Shown here: positions 1-8,158 of the stretch, piece after piece | Layout: every line of letters begins with the position of its first letter | How positions within the stretch are numbered: position 1 is the stretch's first letter | NCBI GenBank assembly: GCA_951394405.1 | Contig: OX596342.1 | Coordinates: 2,914,001-2,978,000 of the forward strand | DNA: 64,000 nucleotides | Direction: 5' to 3' | Source: Coprinellus micaceus | Taxonomy: Eukaryota; Basidiomycota; Agaricomycetes; Agaricales; Psathyrellaceae | Program-made: the position numbers and the translations under genes | Notes under the pieces: model-generated | Database searches by the model: none | Seen by the model: the letters and a program-made list of their open reading frames with translations, nothing else | Told to the model about the DNA's origin: nothing

Positions 1-82
1 TGTAAGGTAGGGACTAGGCTAAAGTATGATGTGGGAAGTCCGTCCTCCATATTCTGCTCTTCCGAGTCAGTGCCACCGTCCC

Positions 83-1717
83 CTACGACTCTGCGTGAGG
101 CGCTCTCTCCTCGATAAGCGAACGTTCCCAAACATAAGAAGCGACCGCACGGTTGAAGGCTTTGCTCATGCCATGCGCCGGTTGAGTGACCCGGATGCGC
201 TGAAGGTTCGGAAAGGCAAGCTCCTCATCCCTCCCCATTCCGCATGGCTCAAACAACCCAAAGTAGTCAACCCAATGATTTTTCCTCCCAGGGTCTTCCC
301 AGGTGACGTCGTAGCGTACAATATGGAGGTTGTGAATATTCCGAAGGCCATTAAAGATCAAGCGGAAGGACTCGGAGAGGGACGGTACTAGAATATCTCC
401 AGGAAGTGCGCGGAGGTCACGTTCGAGGATCGAGACGTCAAGCGCTAGCCATGTGGCCTCACAGAATCTTGGAGTAAATAAGATTTCTTCAAGCTTTCTC
501 GAAATTGCGGTGAGGCCATGCGCAACACTTCGGCTCATGGGAGCTGAATCGTCTGGCGAAGCAAGTACAAAGACAAGCGCAGCCGACCTGGGAGTGCTGA
601 CCCTCAGAGAGGCCATACCTTCACCAACACTTACAGCGACCTCATCGGGGATTGTGTACCCCCACAGCGCGTTAAATCTGGGGAAAAGGGGGCTGTGGGA
701 AGGTACGCGGTCGGTGGACTGATATGTGACCCGTATCTCGACGTCCACTTCCCTGGGAATTTTGAGCACAGAGGTGATGAACGTTGCTGCACCAAGGGAG
801 CCGATCACCTTGAGTACCCTGACCGTGTTCGGTACATCCACCACGTTCTGGGGATGCAAGTCCCACGCCCCATTTGAGGATCCACGGACGGTGAGGTCCC
901 TCAGTCCCGGGATCTCACCTTGCAGTGCGAGAGTAAGCCAAGGGGTCAACGCATTCTCGAGGAGCCGTGCGTCATTGAATCCGACGGAGAGGGAGACGAG
1001 GGTAGTGAGAGAAAAGCCTCGAGGTGGGATGATGTGATCCATGATCTCGAGGTGTCGAATGCGAGGAGGTACACCCCCGAAGAGCTTTCCAATGAACTCA
1101 GGTCGTGTGAGATCAGCGTAGGTTCCGTGGCTGCTCGATAGAGAGAACGTGTGGAGGTTTGGGGCGGGTTCGAAGATAGCCGATGCGAGGACTTTGAGGT
1201 TCAAGTCGACGGCAGGGGATAAGTCGCTGAGATTCGAAGGGTCGATAAGGAGTGTCGTCGTTTGTGCAATCTTCGCATTGATTGTGTCGATGAGTTTCTC
1301 TGACCAGCGTGGTTTGTTTGCGTCCCCGATGTTGTCACCGACATGGTAGGCTTGCGGTTTGAATTGAATCTCCACTGGTAGATCCCCAACTCGTGAGGCC
1401 ACATTGAGGAACTGCCCCTCGCCCATGCTCGCATTCAAGAACGTCGTCCATAAACTAGGGTCCGAGATCGCTCCTTGCCATGCCTTCGATACGAGACCGA
1501 GCTTGAGGATAGTTCGGATGCGCGCCAGGGTATCGGAGGGTGTTTCGTAATGCCAGGGGTTGGTAACGATCGCTTCCGTGCGCTTTCCACCTTCGAGGGC
1601 CTGGGCGAACTGAGCGATGATGGTTATGATCTCTGTGGTGAGTTCGGGGAATGTTCGAGTCGGTCGATGGGACGTGAGAGTTGATAGGAAGGAGGAGGGA
1701 GGGGGCGTGGGCTTCAT
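83..1717 (-). CDS. F-box-like domain protein, copy A
   Basis: An intronless ORF of 544 codons. The open frame extends 58 codons further upstream, but that extension is frame-shifted against the duplicate at 46098-47732, while the two proteins agree from the Met of MKPTPPPSSFL onward, so I start at that Met. Residues about 22-95 resemble the F-box-like region of agaricomycete proteins: a FPELTTEII helix, then LVSKAWQGAISDPSLWT, the usual VSK-W-I-PSLWT signature. The remainder is leucine-rich with LRR-like blocks (LRDLTVRGSS, RHLEIMDHIIPP). By family analogy it could be a substrate adaptor for an SCF ubiquitin ligase or an LRR-type orphan; nothing here names a substrate. It is one of three paralogues in the window (also 40224-42014) and differs from copy B at roughly one residue in ten. 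Confidence 0.8.
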   Translation of the reverse strand: MKPTPPPSSFLSTLTSHRPTRTFPELTTEIITIIAQFAQALEGGKRTEAIVTNPWHYETPSDTLARIRTILKLGLVSKAWQGAISDPSLWTTFLNASMGEGQFLNVASRVGDLPVEIQFKPQAYHVGDNIGDANKPRWSEKLIDTINAKIAQTTTLLIDPSNLSDLSPAVDLNLKVLASAIFEPAPNLHTFSLSSSHGTYADLTRPEFIGKLFGGVPPRIRHLEIMDHIIPPRGFSLTTLVSLSVGFNDARLLENALTPWLTLALQGEIPGLRDLTVRGSSNGAWDLHPQNVVDVPNTVRVLKVIGSLGAATFITSVLKIPREVDVEIRVTYQSTDRVPSHSPLFPRFNALWGYTIPDEVAVSVGEGMASLRVSTPRSAALVFVLASPDDSAPMSRSVAHGLTAISRKLEEILFTPRFCEATWLALDVSILERDLRALPGDILVPSLSESFRLIFNGLRNIHNLHIVRYDVTWEDPGRKNHWVDYFGLFEPCGMGRDEELAFPNLQRIRVTQPAHGMSKAFNRAVASYVWERSLIEERAPHAES

Positions 1718-2471
1718 GGACGTCGAGCTGAGTATATATTCTCTGGATGGTAGACGCGTGGAGGAGTGGCTTTGCACAGAATAAGTGGTATGGTGGGGGA
1801 ATTGAGAGACCCGTGAGACTATGCTTATACCCGAACTCGTGTGCCACACCACCCTTCCACGCAATGTGTTGTGAATGGTACAATGCGACAATGGATGTCA
1901 CCTTGGAGTTTGATTCCAAGAGGACCATTATCTCATATTCGAAAGCATTGGTAGCGTAGATTGAGTTTCGGTGGTTCAAAGCACGGTCAAAAAATATCAA
2001 AGCCCAGGTCTCTGCTAATCAGCAACTGAGTGTGGCCACATGGTTTGACGTACAGCAAGTGGTCTAAACGTGTCGTAACAGTGGATATGTGTATGCGTAC
2101 CATGCAGCGACGATGTGGGCAAGGTTTCGGTGTATAAGAACCTGGCGATCAGTGATGCATATCGAATCTTAGACATCAGGTAGAGTATTCTCCATAAACA
2201 GGACTACGACCGTGTTCATCAGACGCCCATCACATTGTGTGTGCACCGGTGGGCACATGGCGCCGCGTTCTGGGTGAGCCGGCTCTGGAAGACTGAGCCT
2301 GCCGAATCCGAGTACTGTAGGGGAATAACTACTAGACTGTGGCCCACTGTGTGCGGGGTGACAAAGGGCTCCCCGTACTTGGTTCGGTCTTGTGTATACA
2401 ACAACGAGATCTTCGCATCAGATATTCGTGCTGTGTACTCAGGATATCAATATATCGGGCTAGCTCGTAGG

Positions 2472-2478
2472 TATAAAA
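2472..2478 (+). promoter_or_regulatory. TATA box for the secreted-peptide gene at 2585
   Basis: TATAAAA lies 113 nt upstream of the ATG at 2585. It is conserved at the same place in the duplicate (49134-49140), including the following AGCCATGGGGCACGAAAG context. Confidence 0.6.
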
Positions 2479-2584
2479 GCCATGGGGCACGAAAGTCCAG
2501 TTCCCACAGCTTTCCATCACCACGTCCCCTCCCATTCATTCGATAAAATTCACCTCGCCGCCGACTTGGTCCATCGAAAACATC

Positions 2585-2797
2585 ATGCAGTTTCGAAACA
2601 TCTTTACTACGCTAGCCGTTTTCTATGGTCAGTCGCATTAATATCTCTCCGGGCACCCTGACTAACAGAGGTCGTTCTTTTCAGCACTCCCTATGATCCT
2701 CACTTTATCTCTGGACGTGACCGAGTCCCCAATCGCTAAGAGAGACACGATCGAGGGTAGACAGGCTTGCCAGAAGGCACCCCATCGTCAGTGTTAA
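2585..2797 (+). CDS. Small secreted peptide precursor, family A copy 1 (51 aa, spliced)
   Basis: Exons 2585-2627 and 2685-2797 are joined across a 57-nt GT-AG intron (2628-2684) with a CTAAC branch site and TTTTCAG acceptor. The product starts MQFRNIFTTLAVFY and has a hydrophobic stretch running over the splice junction into ALPMILTLSL, a convincing signal peptide. It then has a short propeptide with a dibasic KR (a candidate Kex2-type site) and a C-terminal segment IEGRQACQKAPHRQC with two cysteines. The intron is phase 1 and lies inside the signal-peptide codons. Homologues with the same exon structure are at 31390-31178 (minus) and 49245 (broken). The function is unknown; a secreted, possibly processed peptide is inference from the layout. 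I do not recognise a named family. Confidence 0.7.
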
Positions 2798-3118
2798 ATA
2801 GTGACGTTCGCGTCTAGGTCAGTATGCCATGTTTTGACTTCCTACTTGGGCGAGTGAATACTCAACGCTGATTCAGACCCAGAGCGCTGGTTGCGAGGGC
2901 CCTAATCTCACCATTTTGTACTGTATTTACTCGAAGATCCGTCCCTTGTCCGTCCCTTTACGCCCGCGGATTGTAACCTATGCTCCACAGCGCTTGTCCT
3001 TCAACGTCATAGTCACGCTACTTTCCACGAAGCTCTAACCGAGCGGGATCATGATATCCTCCCATATCCGCCTTCCCGACGAAAGAGGCGCATCAATGCC
3101 GCCGCAAGAGCGCATCCA

Positions 3119-3442
3119 ATGAGATTATGGGAATTGAGCTTCGAAGTGGTTATGTTTGGCATGAGCGTCCGGCCTCGGATGATGGCGGCGGCAAGGACAG
3201 GCTTCCTCCTGACCGCCACAGTTCTCGTGGGCGCCCTCGCCGTCTCTGGGCTCAATCTCGTTCTGGATATCTATTCTATCCTCGTGGGCGCAAGATCTGC
3301 AATCTGGCACCGAGTTGAACCCCGTCGGCGAAGATCTGGGGTTCGTGGAGACCCAGCGCAGCTTCTTGTCGCCTCCCCTGACTTGCTCGGTACCCGTGAT
3401 TTGGGGTGGATGGCGAGGCGGAAAGAATGCCGAGGTTCTTAG
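3119..3442 (+). repeat. Family C short-ORF unit, copy 1 (degenerate)
   Basis: A dispersed unit with a conserved hydrophobic segment (LTATVLVGALAVSGLNL) and, in another frame, a conserved acidic segment (VGEDLGFVETQRS). The two segments fall in different frames in most copies, so I give no gene model. Related units are at 5640-5790, 28145-28390(-), 30629-30859(-), 32700-32830(-), 49786-50090, 52960-53210 and 55990-56300. Confidence 0.5.
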
Positions 3443-4822
3443 GTGAGCATAGCAAATCGCATTCCCCAGGTTCCGTACTGATTCGCTTCGCTTCCCCCCT
3501 CTCTCCTGGTCGCTGCACCGACCCTCGGCCCGCCGCCTACGGCCCATACCCTCCTCCCCCCACTCCCGTGATGCCTGGGCTCTCTCGAACTCCCCTGTAA
3601 CGCGCAGTACTCTTGTGCATGATATCTACCTATCATGGCCCATCGTGCCGCTCGACTTGCGTTACCTTTTGTCACAATGCTCCTCGTAATTGAAGGATCT
3701 GATCGCTTGCTGCACGCCCTGCCCTGACCCCGAAACCCTGTTACGCCATTTTCAGCGCTAATGTTAGGTTAATCTGGGTGCGTATGACTTCGGTGTTACG
3801 AAAATTATACTCAGGATCGCGGAGTGTCACTTTCACAAATTTCCCAGCGAACTTGCCTCATTGCGGTGCCGAGAGCACGCTCCGTTCTCGTGTGTGGCTC
3901 TACTTTGGTTTTCCTGACCTTCTCGGATGAAGCGACACCATGTTCCTCTCGCGTGGCGGTTCCAGTCTACCTGAGACCACGCTCGGCCTTCCACCATATC
4001 CCTCTCAGAGCCATGGAGGCATGGCCGATATCTGATAGGTGCGGGCTCACAACAAGGCCGTGTTTCCCCTAGTCTACCTGTCCCCCAAGAATATCGCGCT
4101 TCGGGCGTGCATCCAGGCGCCTCATGCGGAATACCTCTCTGATACATCGATAGCGAATTTTTACGCAACAGGGGTTCGCTAGGCCTAGAGGTGTCAGTCA
4201 AGTGGTGCATACGTGAAAACTGACACAACGGAATATTGGCATAGCGTCTGCGACGATCGAGGTCGACTCCTCCCTTATGTGCGCCCTCGCATTCTGGCCT
4301 CTGGAGGGCAGCGTGTCATGGCTTCCCTGACCCCCAGCCGTTGATATGGTACCCGCCCGTAACCACGCCGCCAACACATCTGATGCTGGAACCTCCTGTG
4401 GGCCCGTACCGACACGGACCTCCGTTCTGAGACCTCCGAGAATCGCTGGTTCTCGACGGATCTTCGTTGTGGTTCTTTTCCAACGAACAAATAGTGCTGC
4501 TGAGGTCGGCAAGTACCTCAGGCCGCAAGAAGGCAGCGAGGCATTCACTAGCGCTACTGCCCCCGATTTCCGGAGTCGGTTGTCCTTCAAGTTGAGATCA
4601 ACAGAGCTGTTGAGGCTGGTGAGCGCTTAAGGTTGAATGACACAGCGAGGTACTGCTTGATTGTACTGACCCGGATCCCGGTAATTCTGGAATCGGTTCT
4701 GCCTGAGCGATGAATAGTCCTGCGACTGGGAGATTAATCTCGATTCCTCAGCCACCTCCACAGCCCTGAGGCACTTTTCGACTTGTAACATTCTGGATAA
4801 CACATTCCCCCGCGGAAGGCGC
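3443..4822. other. Duplicated non-coding stretch
   Basis: No supportable gene. The sequence aligns with 50090-51870 and 53215-55040, and its part at 4210-4450 with the inverted stretch 30480-30240. All short ORFs here are interrupted differently in the other copies, which argues against coding function. Confidence 0.6.
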
Positions 4823-4829
4823 TATAAAA
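4823..4829 (+). promoter_or_regulatory. TATA box upstream of the 25-codon ORF, copy 1
   Basis: TATAAAA followed by GGGCTGCAT, 243 nt upstream of the ATG at 5066. The same TATA/CATAAAA-GGGCTGCA block precedes the ORF in all four copies (29351-29357 minus, 51874-51880, 55114-55120). Confidence 0.5.
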
Positions 4830-5065
4830 GGGCTGCATATTGGCTCGCTTGATTCATACCTTACCACTCAATCTTCCCGCCGAGCATCTTCCAAGGATAC
4901 CTACAAGTCTACGCAGGCACGGTCATCTTCCTCCCCGTTTTGTTCGTAATCCGGGTTTAGTCGTGCAGCGATAAAGGACTGATCGTCGTTGTTCCAGTGC
5001 CTAAGGACCTCCTAGTCTACACCTTCCACCTCATTCCAACCTCAGAAGATACGACACGCTCAAGA

Positions 5066-5143
5066 ATGGGACAATCTAATGTCGTCAAAGTCGGAATTGT
5101 CACCACCGCTGATGGGGAAATCGTGGAGCCGCCGAAAAAATAG
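5066..5143 (+). CDS. Putative 25-aa microprotein MGQ..., copy 1
   Basis: A 26-codon frame from ATG to TAG. It encodes MGQSNVVKVGIVTTADGE followed by IVEPPKK. The same ORF with the same start and stop is found at 52161-52238, 55342-55419 and, on the minus strand, 29043-29120. Comparing the four copies, about nine codons vary only synonymously and about nine change an amino acid, with no insertion, deletion or stop in 78 nt. That is suggestive of, but not proof for, coding constraint. The protein has no signal peptide or membrane segment. Met-Gly at the start could allow N-terminal myristoylation only weakly, because position 6 is Val rather than Ser/Thr. I recognise no family. Confidence 0.45.
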   Translation: MGQSNVVKVGIVTTADGEIVEPPKK

Positions 5144-5569
5144 CGCTTCCTTCTCGCTGTAGGTTTGTCGCCTCCTTTCCGATGAGAATTTTGTTTGTTG
5201 ACCACTACCCTCATGAGGTTTGAAGAAGCATACTGTCGAGAATACGAGGTGCCTGAGTGTGGCACAATGTCATGTGCCTTCGCATGTCTGATTCATTTCC
5301 TTTGTCTTTCTCATACGTTCGTGACCCCCAAGCTCCTGATTTTGTACATATCAACCGTAGCGTACGGTTCCCTTGCTGTGAGGTTCTAGCTTACCCCCCA
5401 CCCTCCGTCCTTCGCTCTAGATGTAACCACTAATTTCTTTTCCTGACGACGATGCTTGCTTTCATTACTGCGTTGTACTTTGCTACCTCGAAAATCCAAT
5501 CACCACTTACCCGACGTGCTGTATCGCACATGGCGGTTTTCTACGCTCCCATTGTCATCGAAACCCCAA

Positions 5570-6063
5570 AATCGCACCAAGTGCCCACCGGCCGAGTCCC
5601 CGCCCTTCCCGCAGATGCGGCACATCAACCCCGCTCATTCGGCGCGTCCAATGAGGTTCGATGTGGCTTTGTTTGGCGGGGGCGTCTATGATGGCAAGGC
5701 TTGCTCCTGACCACGACAGTTTTCGCGGGCGCTCTCGCCGTCTCTGCATTCGATCTCCCTCAAATTCGCCATTCTAGCCTGACATGACCTCCTCCAACCA
5801 CGGGTACTCTTACTCCTCCACCAAGGTTCCTGCCCCATCCATTCCGAAAGCTCTTGCCGCCCGATGACCGATCGCCCAGGACGATGCCTCCCCATAACGC
5901 AGATGCATGGATGCTCGAATGGTGATAGAATCGATACAAGTTCGAAGACTGATCTTCGAGGTTGCTTCGAGGGGTCGATGAGCTACTGGCAGCCTGAAGT
6001 CCGCCTCGGCACCGGTCCAAAAGCTCAAGAAGATCAAGAAACTTGTTCTGCGTGAACGAACCC
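5570..6063. repeat. Left flank of the giant transposon, paralogous to 32965-32472
   Basis: This stretch aligns in inverted orientation with 32965-32472. It includes a family C unit (5640-5790, hydrophobic LLLTTTVFAGALAVSAFDLPQ frame) and a following proline/serine-rich degenerate stretch. The homology stops abruptly at 6069 and resumes at 15851, which defines the insertion of the intervening segment. Confidence 0.75.
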
Positions 6064-6069
6064 CAGTCG
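6064..6069. other. Left target-site duplication CAGTCG
   Basis: CAGTCG directly abuts the left inverted repeat and is repeated at 15851-15856 directly after the right one. The paralogous uninterrupted locus has the hexamer once, at 32466-32471 (minus strand). Confidence 0.8.
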
Positions 6070-6230
6070 TATGGCGGGCCGTTTGGGGAAAAAGTCAACG
6101 CGCAACTAATATTCATTTTGCGCTACTTTTTACCCTATTTCGTACCAAATCGCGCAATTCTAGAGGTCCTTCGGATTTGCGCAACTTTGTGGTATCCGCG
6201 CAAAAATTGGAGACGAGGAGCGCAACTTTT
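6070..6230 (+). repeat. Left terminal inverted repeat with GCGCAA motif array
   Basis: 161 bp matching the reverse complement of 15690-15850 with a single difference. It contains six copies of TTGCGC/GCGCAA-type motifs in mixed orientation, a pattern expected of repeated transposase-binding sites. Immediately inward is ATGGCGCGCCAT, which also occurs near 14886 in the right half. Confidence 0.85.
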
Positions 6231-6818
6231 ATGGCGCGCCATCGTAACATTTAATATTCCCTACCACAATTCTCGATTCCGCCCCAAAACTTCGTGATTT
6301 GAGTACGATCTCACCCTATTTAGACATGGTCAACCCCTCCCCCTTTTCTCTGCGAATACCCCCCAATTCTGATCGAACCACCACAACTTTCCGAGCTGTC
6401 CACACCAACCTTCATTCCCCTACCGCAACATTTTGCTCCATATCACCACAACAATGTATGTAGCAAACTCAGACTCGCCCTTGCCCTTAGCGAAGGCGAA
6501 ATCTCTGTCAAAGCCGATTGCTCACTATCTAATCTAAATTCTCACATGCAGTCGAGGCTCGGCCGCGTTAGGCGCTCATCGGCTTTGCGCCCGTTCAACG
6601 CCGTTTTGAAATCATATCGGCCTCTGAGAGCATTTAGGCCCTAGGTAAGTTGCGAGTATGGTGCATTTCCATTGCTACGATTCGGCGAGTCATGTCCATA
6701 TAACCTTATTTGGACGCAAGGTTGGTCAGGCTCCGTCGTTCCAAGCATTTGTGTACCAACCAAAGGCATTGAATATGTCATACTACACAAGATGTCGTTG
6801 TCTACAGGTCCGAAGGGA
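6231..6818. other. Internal left spacer of the transposon
   Basis: No gene is supportable. It begins with a GGCGCGCC palindrome and a TAACATTTAATATT segment shared (inverted) with 14870-14895. The rest is probably the 3' region of the minus-strand BTB gene. Confidence 0.5.
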
Positions 6819-7941
6819 TCATTCACGAGAAGATGCAAACTCGGATTTCGGCTTTTTGAGAGGAGAGGAGTCCCCACAGATAGCCTTGATCTTAGTGATG
6901 CATTCCTCTACAAGGTTAGTGTCCAAATCGAACGCCTTCCTTTCTTCCATCAGCCCCAACGTGGCCTTCTGACACCCCGCACAGGTACCAGGGACGGGTG
7001 TCGCTCCTAAATGATGCCTAATGCGATCCCCGGCCGTTGACCACCCTGGGTGAAGGATATGCGGGCCAAGAGCCGCCCACCAGGCCTGGTCCCAAGCATC
7101 TTTGCATATGGCAGTCGTAAGGCAATCGGCTCCGGCTAATACTGGGGGTGTATTATATGCCATCACCTTCCTCGCATCATCGATCCTGAACTTTGCCGAT
7201 ACCATCTCGAAGTAAACATCAAAGCCGACCTCGAGTGCATCCTTCTCCGTGAATTTCGCTCCAGGCCACGCCATCATCGCCCTAGCCGCTGCCTCAACCC
7301 ACTGTGTGATTCCGTATGCACGAGCTAAGCGGAGCTTCAAGGCTGGATGAAATTTGTCCTCCTTCTCCTGCTTTTCAAGGGCGTCGATCACGTATTGTAT
7401 TGCATCCGGCATGTCGAGTAGATGCGCAAGGTCGAGGAGGTCGAACAGAAATTGGTTCCCCTTTGGATAGTCGCTGTGGTACGTCTTTGTCAGCGTCCGT
7501 CGGGTCCGTAACTGTTCACACTAACCTCGGACCAACAAACAGGTAAATAAGCAGGTGGTCGAACTTTCGAATCGCAAACTTTGGCCACGGGAGGAGGATT
7601 GGACTATCCTCAGCAGCACCATCCTTGGGAGCATCGGGACCAGATAGGGTCGGCAGGGTGAGCATGTCGTTCAGCATGCCTGAACGCTTTCGCAGCAAGG
7701 ATGGGTGTAGACAGTACACCTTCTCCCTCTCCCTCTTCTCGTCGATAGCCTGGATTTGGGACGAAAAGGTCGGCACATCCCAGTGGTAAGCACAAGTGTT
7801 CCAATTTACAGATATACTGACACAAATACTGACCAGCAAGAACAGAGAGCCATCGTCAAAGAAGAACTCGGTGCATCGTTCGCGAATTGGAGGTAGATCG
7901 GGGCTCGGATCCGACATGACTCTTCTTGTCGATGCTTTCAT
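6819..7941 (-). CDS. BTB/POZ-domain protein (three exons)
   Basis: Proposed exons are 7941-7834, 7749-7526 and 7473-6819, separated by introns of 84 nt (GTCAGT...CCAG) and 52 nt (GTTAGT...CACAG). The second Met (7917, MSDPSPDLPP) is an equally possible start. Splicing joins FFFDDGSLFLL to AIDEKREREKVYCLHPSLL and then KRSGMLNDMLTL, the strand-helix pattern of a fungal BTB domain. It then joins LLIYLFVGP to SDYPKGNQFLFDLLDLAHLL. The C-terminal part is helical (ALKLRLARAYGITQWVEAA) and ends with a possible Cys pair (GTCAGCQKATLG). BTB proteins mediate dimerisation or act as Cul3 adaptors; its role in the transposon is unknown. It is transcribed divergently from the integrase gene. The first intron is the least certain, since its length is a multiple of three and the frame stays open through it. 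Confidence 0.7.
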
Positions 7942-8158
7942 TTGGTGGACGGCGTGTCAGACAGCTATTTAACTCACGTCAGTCATTAATTCCGACGTAC
8001 CGCTGGCCTGGCGTTTGAACGTCTCGACACACATTTTGAGCCTCCAGTCATGAAGCATGGGCTCCACGAGGCTTCCTCAAGGCTGTCTGAGTTGGTATTT
8101 GACCCACTTGCTACGTCGCTCTCCTCGATAACCAGCCTTCTCCATCTGTTCCAAGCCG
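7942..8158. promoter_or_regulatory. Shared intergenic region between divergent BTB and integrase genes
   Basis: Only about 217 bp separate the BTB start from the ATG used for the integrase, so the two genes probably share a bidirectional promoter. An upstream ATG at 8050 opens a different frame and could be an extra 5' exon of the integrase, but no clear splice pair resolves it. Confidence 0.35.

Larger units (their letters stand above)
1..5440. repeat. Left copy of a large direct segmental duplication
   Basis: This stretch aligns collinearly with 46020-52480: the F-box-like gene, the short secreted-peptide gene at 2585, the degenerate unit near 3100-3440 and the 25-codon ORF at 5066 recur there in the same order and strand. 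The homology already runs at base 1, so the true left edge lies outside the window. The main length differences are a roughly 634-bp insertion in the right copy (48420-49053) and a tandem-repeat block near 51.5 kb that is nearly absent here. The part from about 2950 also recurs at 52490-55690 (direct) and 30990-28450 (inverted). Confidence 0.85.

Noticed and set aside
26..391. Plus-strand open frames over the F-box genes (also 726-1037, 46741-47136)
   Set aside because: They overlap the well-supported minus-strand genes antisense, and their lengths follow from codon bias of the opposite strand.
1718..1891. 58-codon N-terminal extension of the F-box-like frame
   Set aside because: It opens with a non-ATG codon and is frame-shifted against the duplicate at 47733-47906, while similarity is clean from MKPT onward.
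3119..3442. Family C unit as a secreted-protein gene
   Set aside because: A signal-peptide-like segment exists, but downstream frames disagree among copies and the only candidate intron (about 27 nt) is too short.
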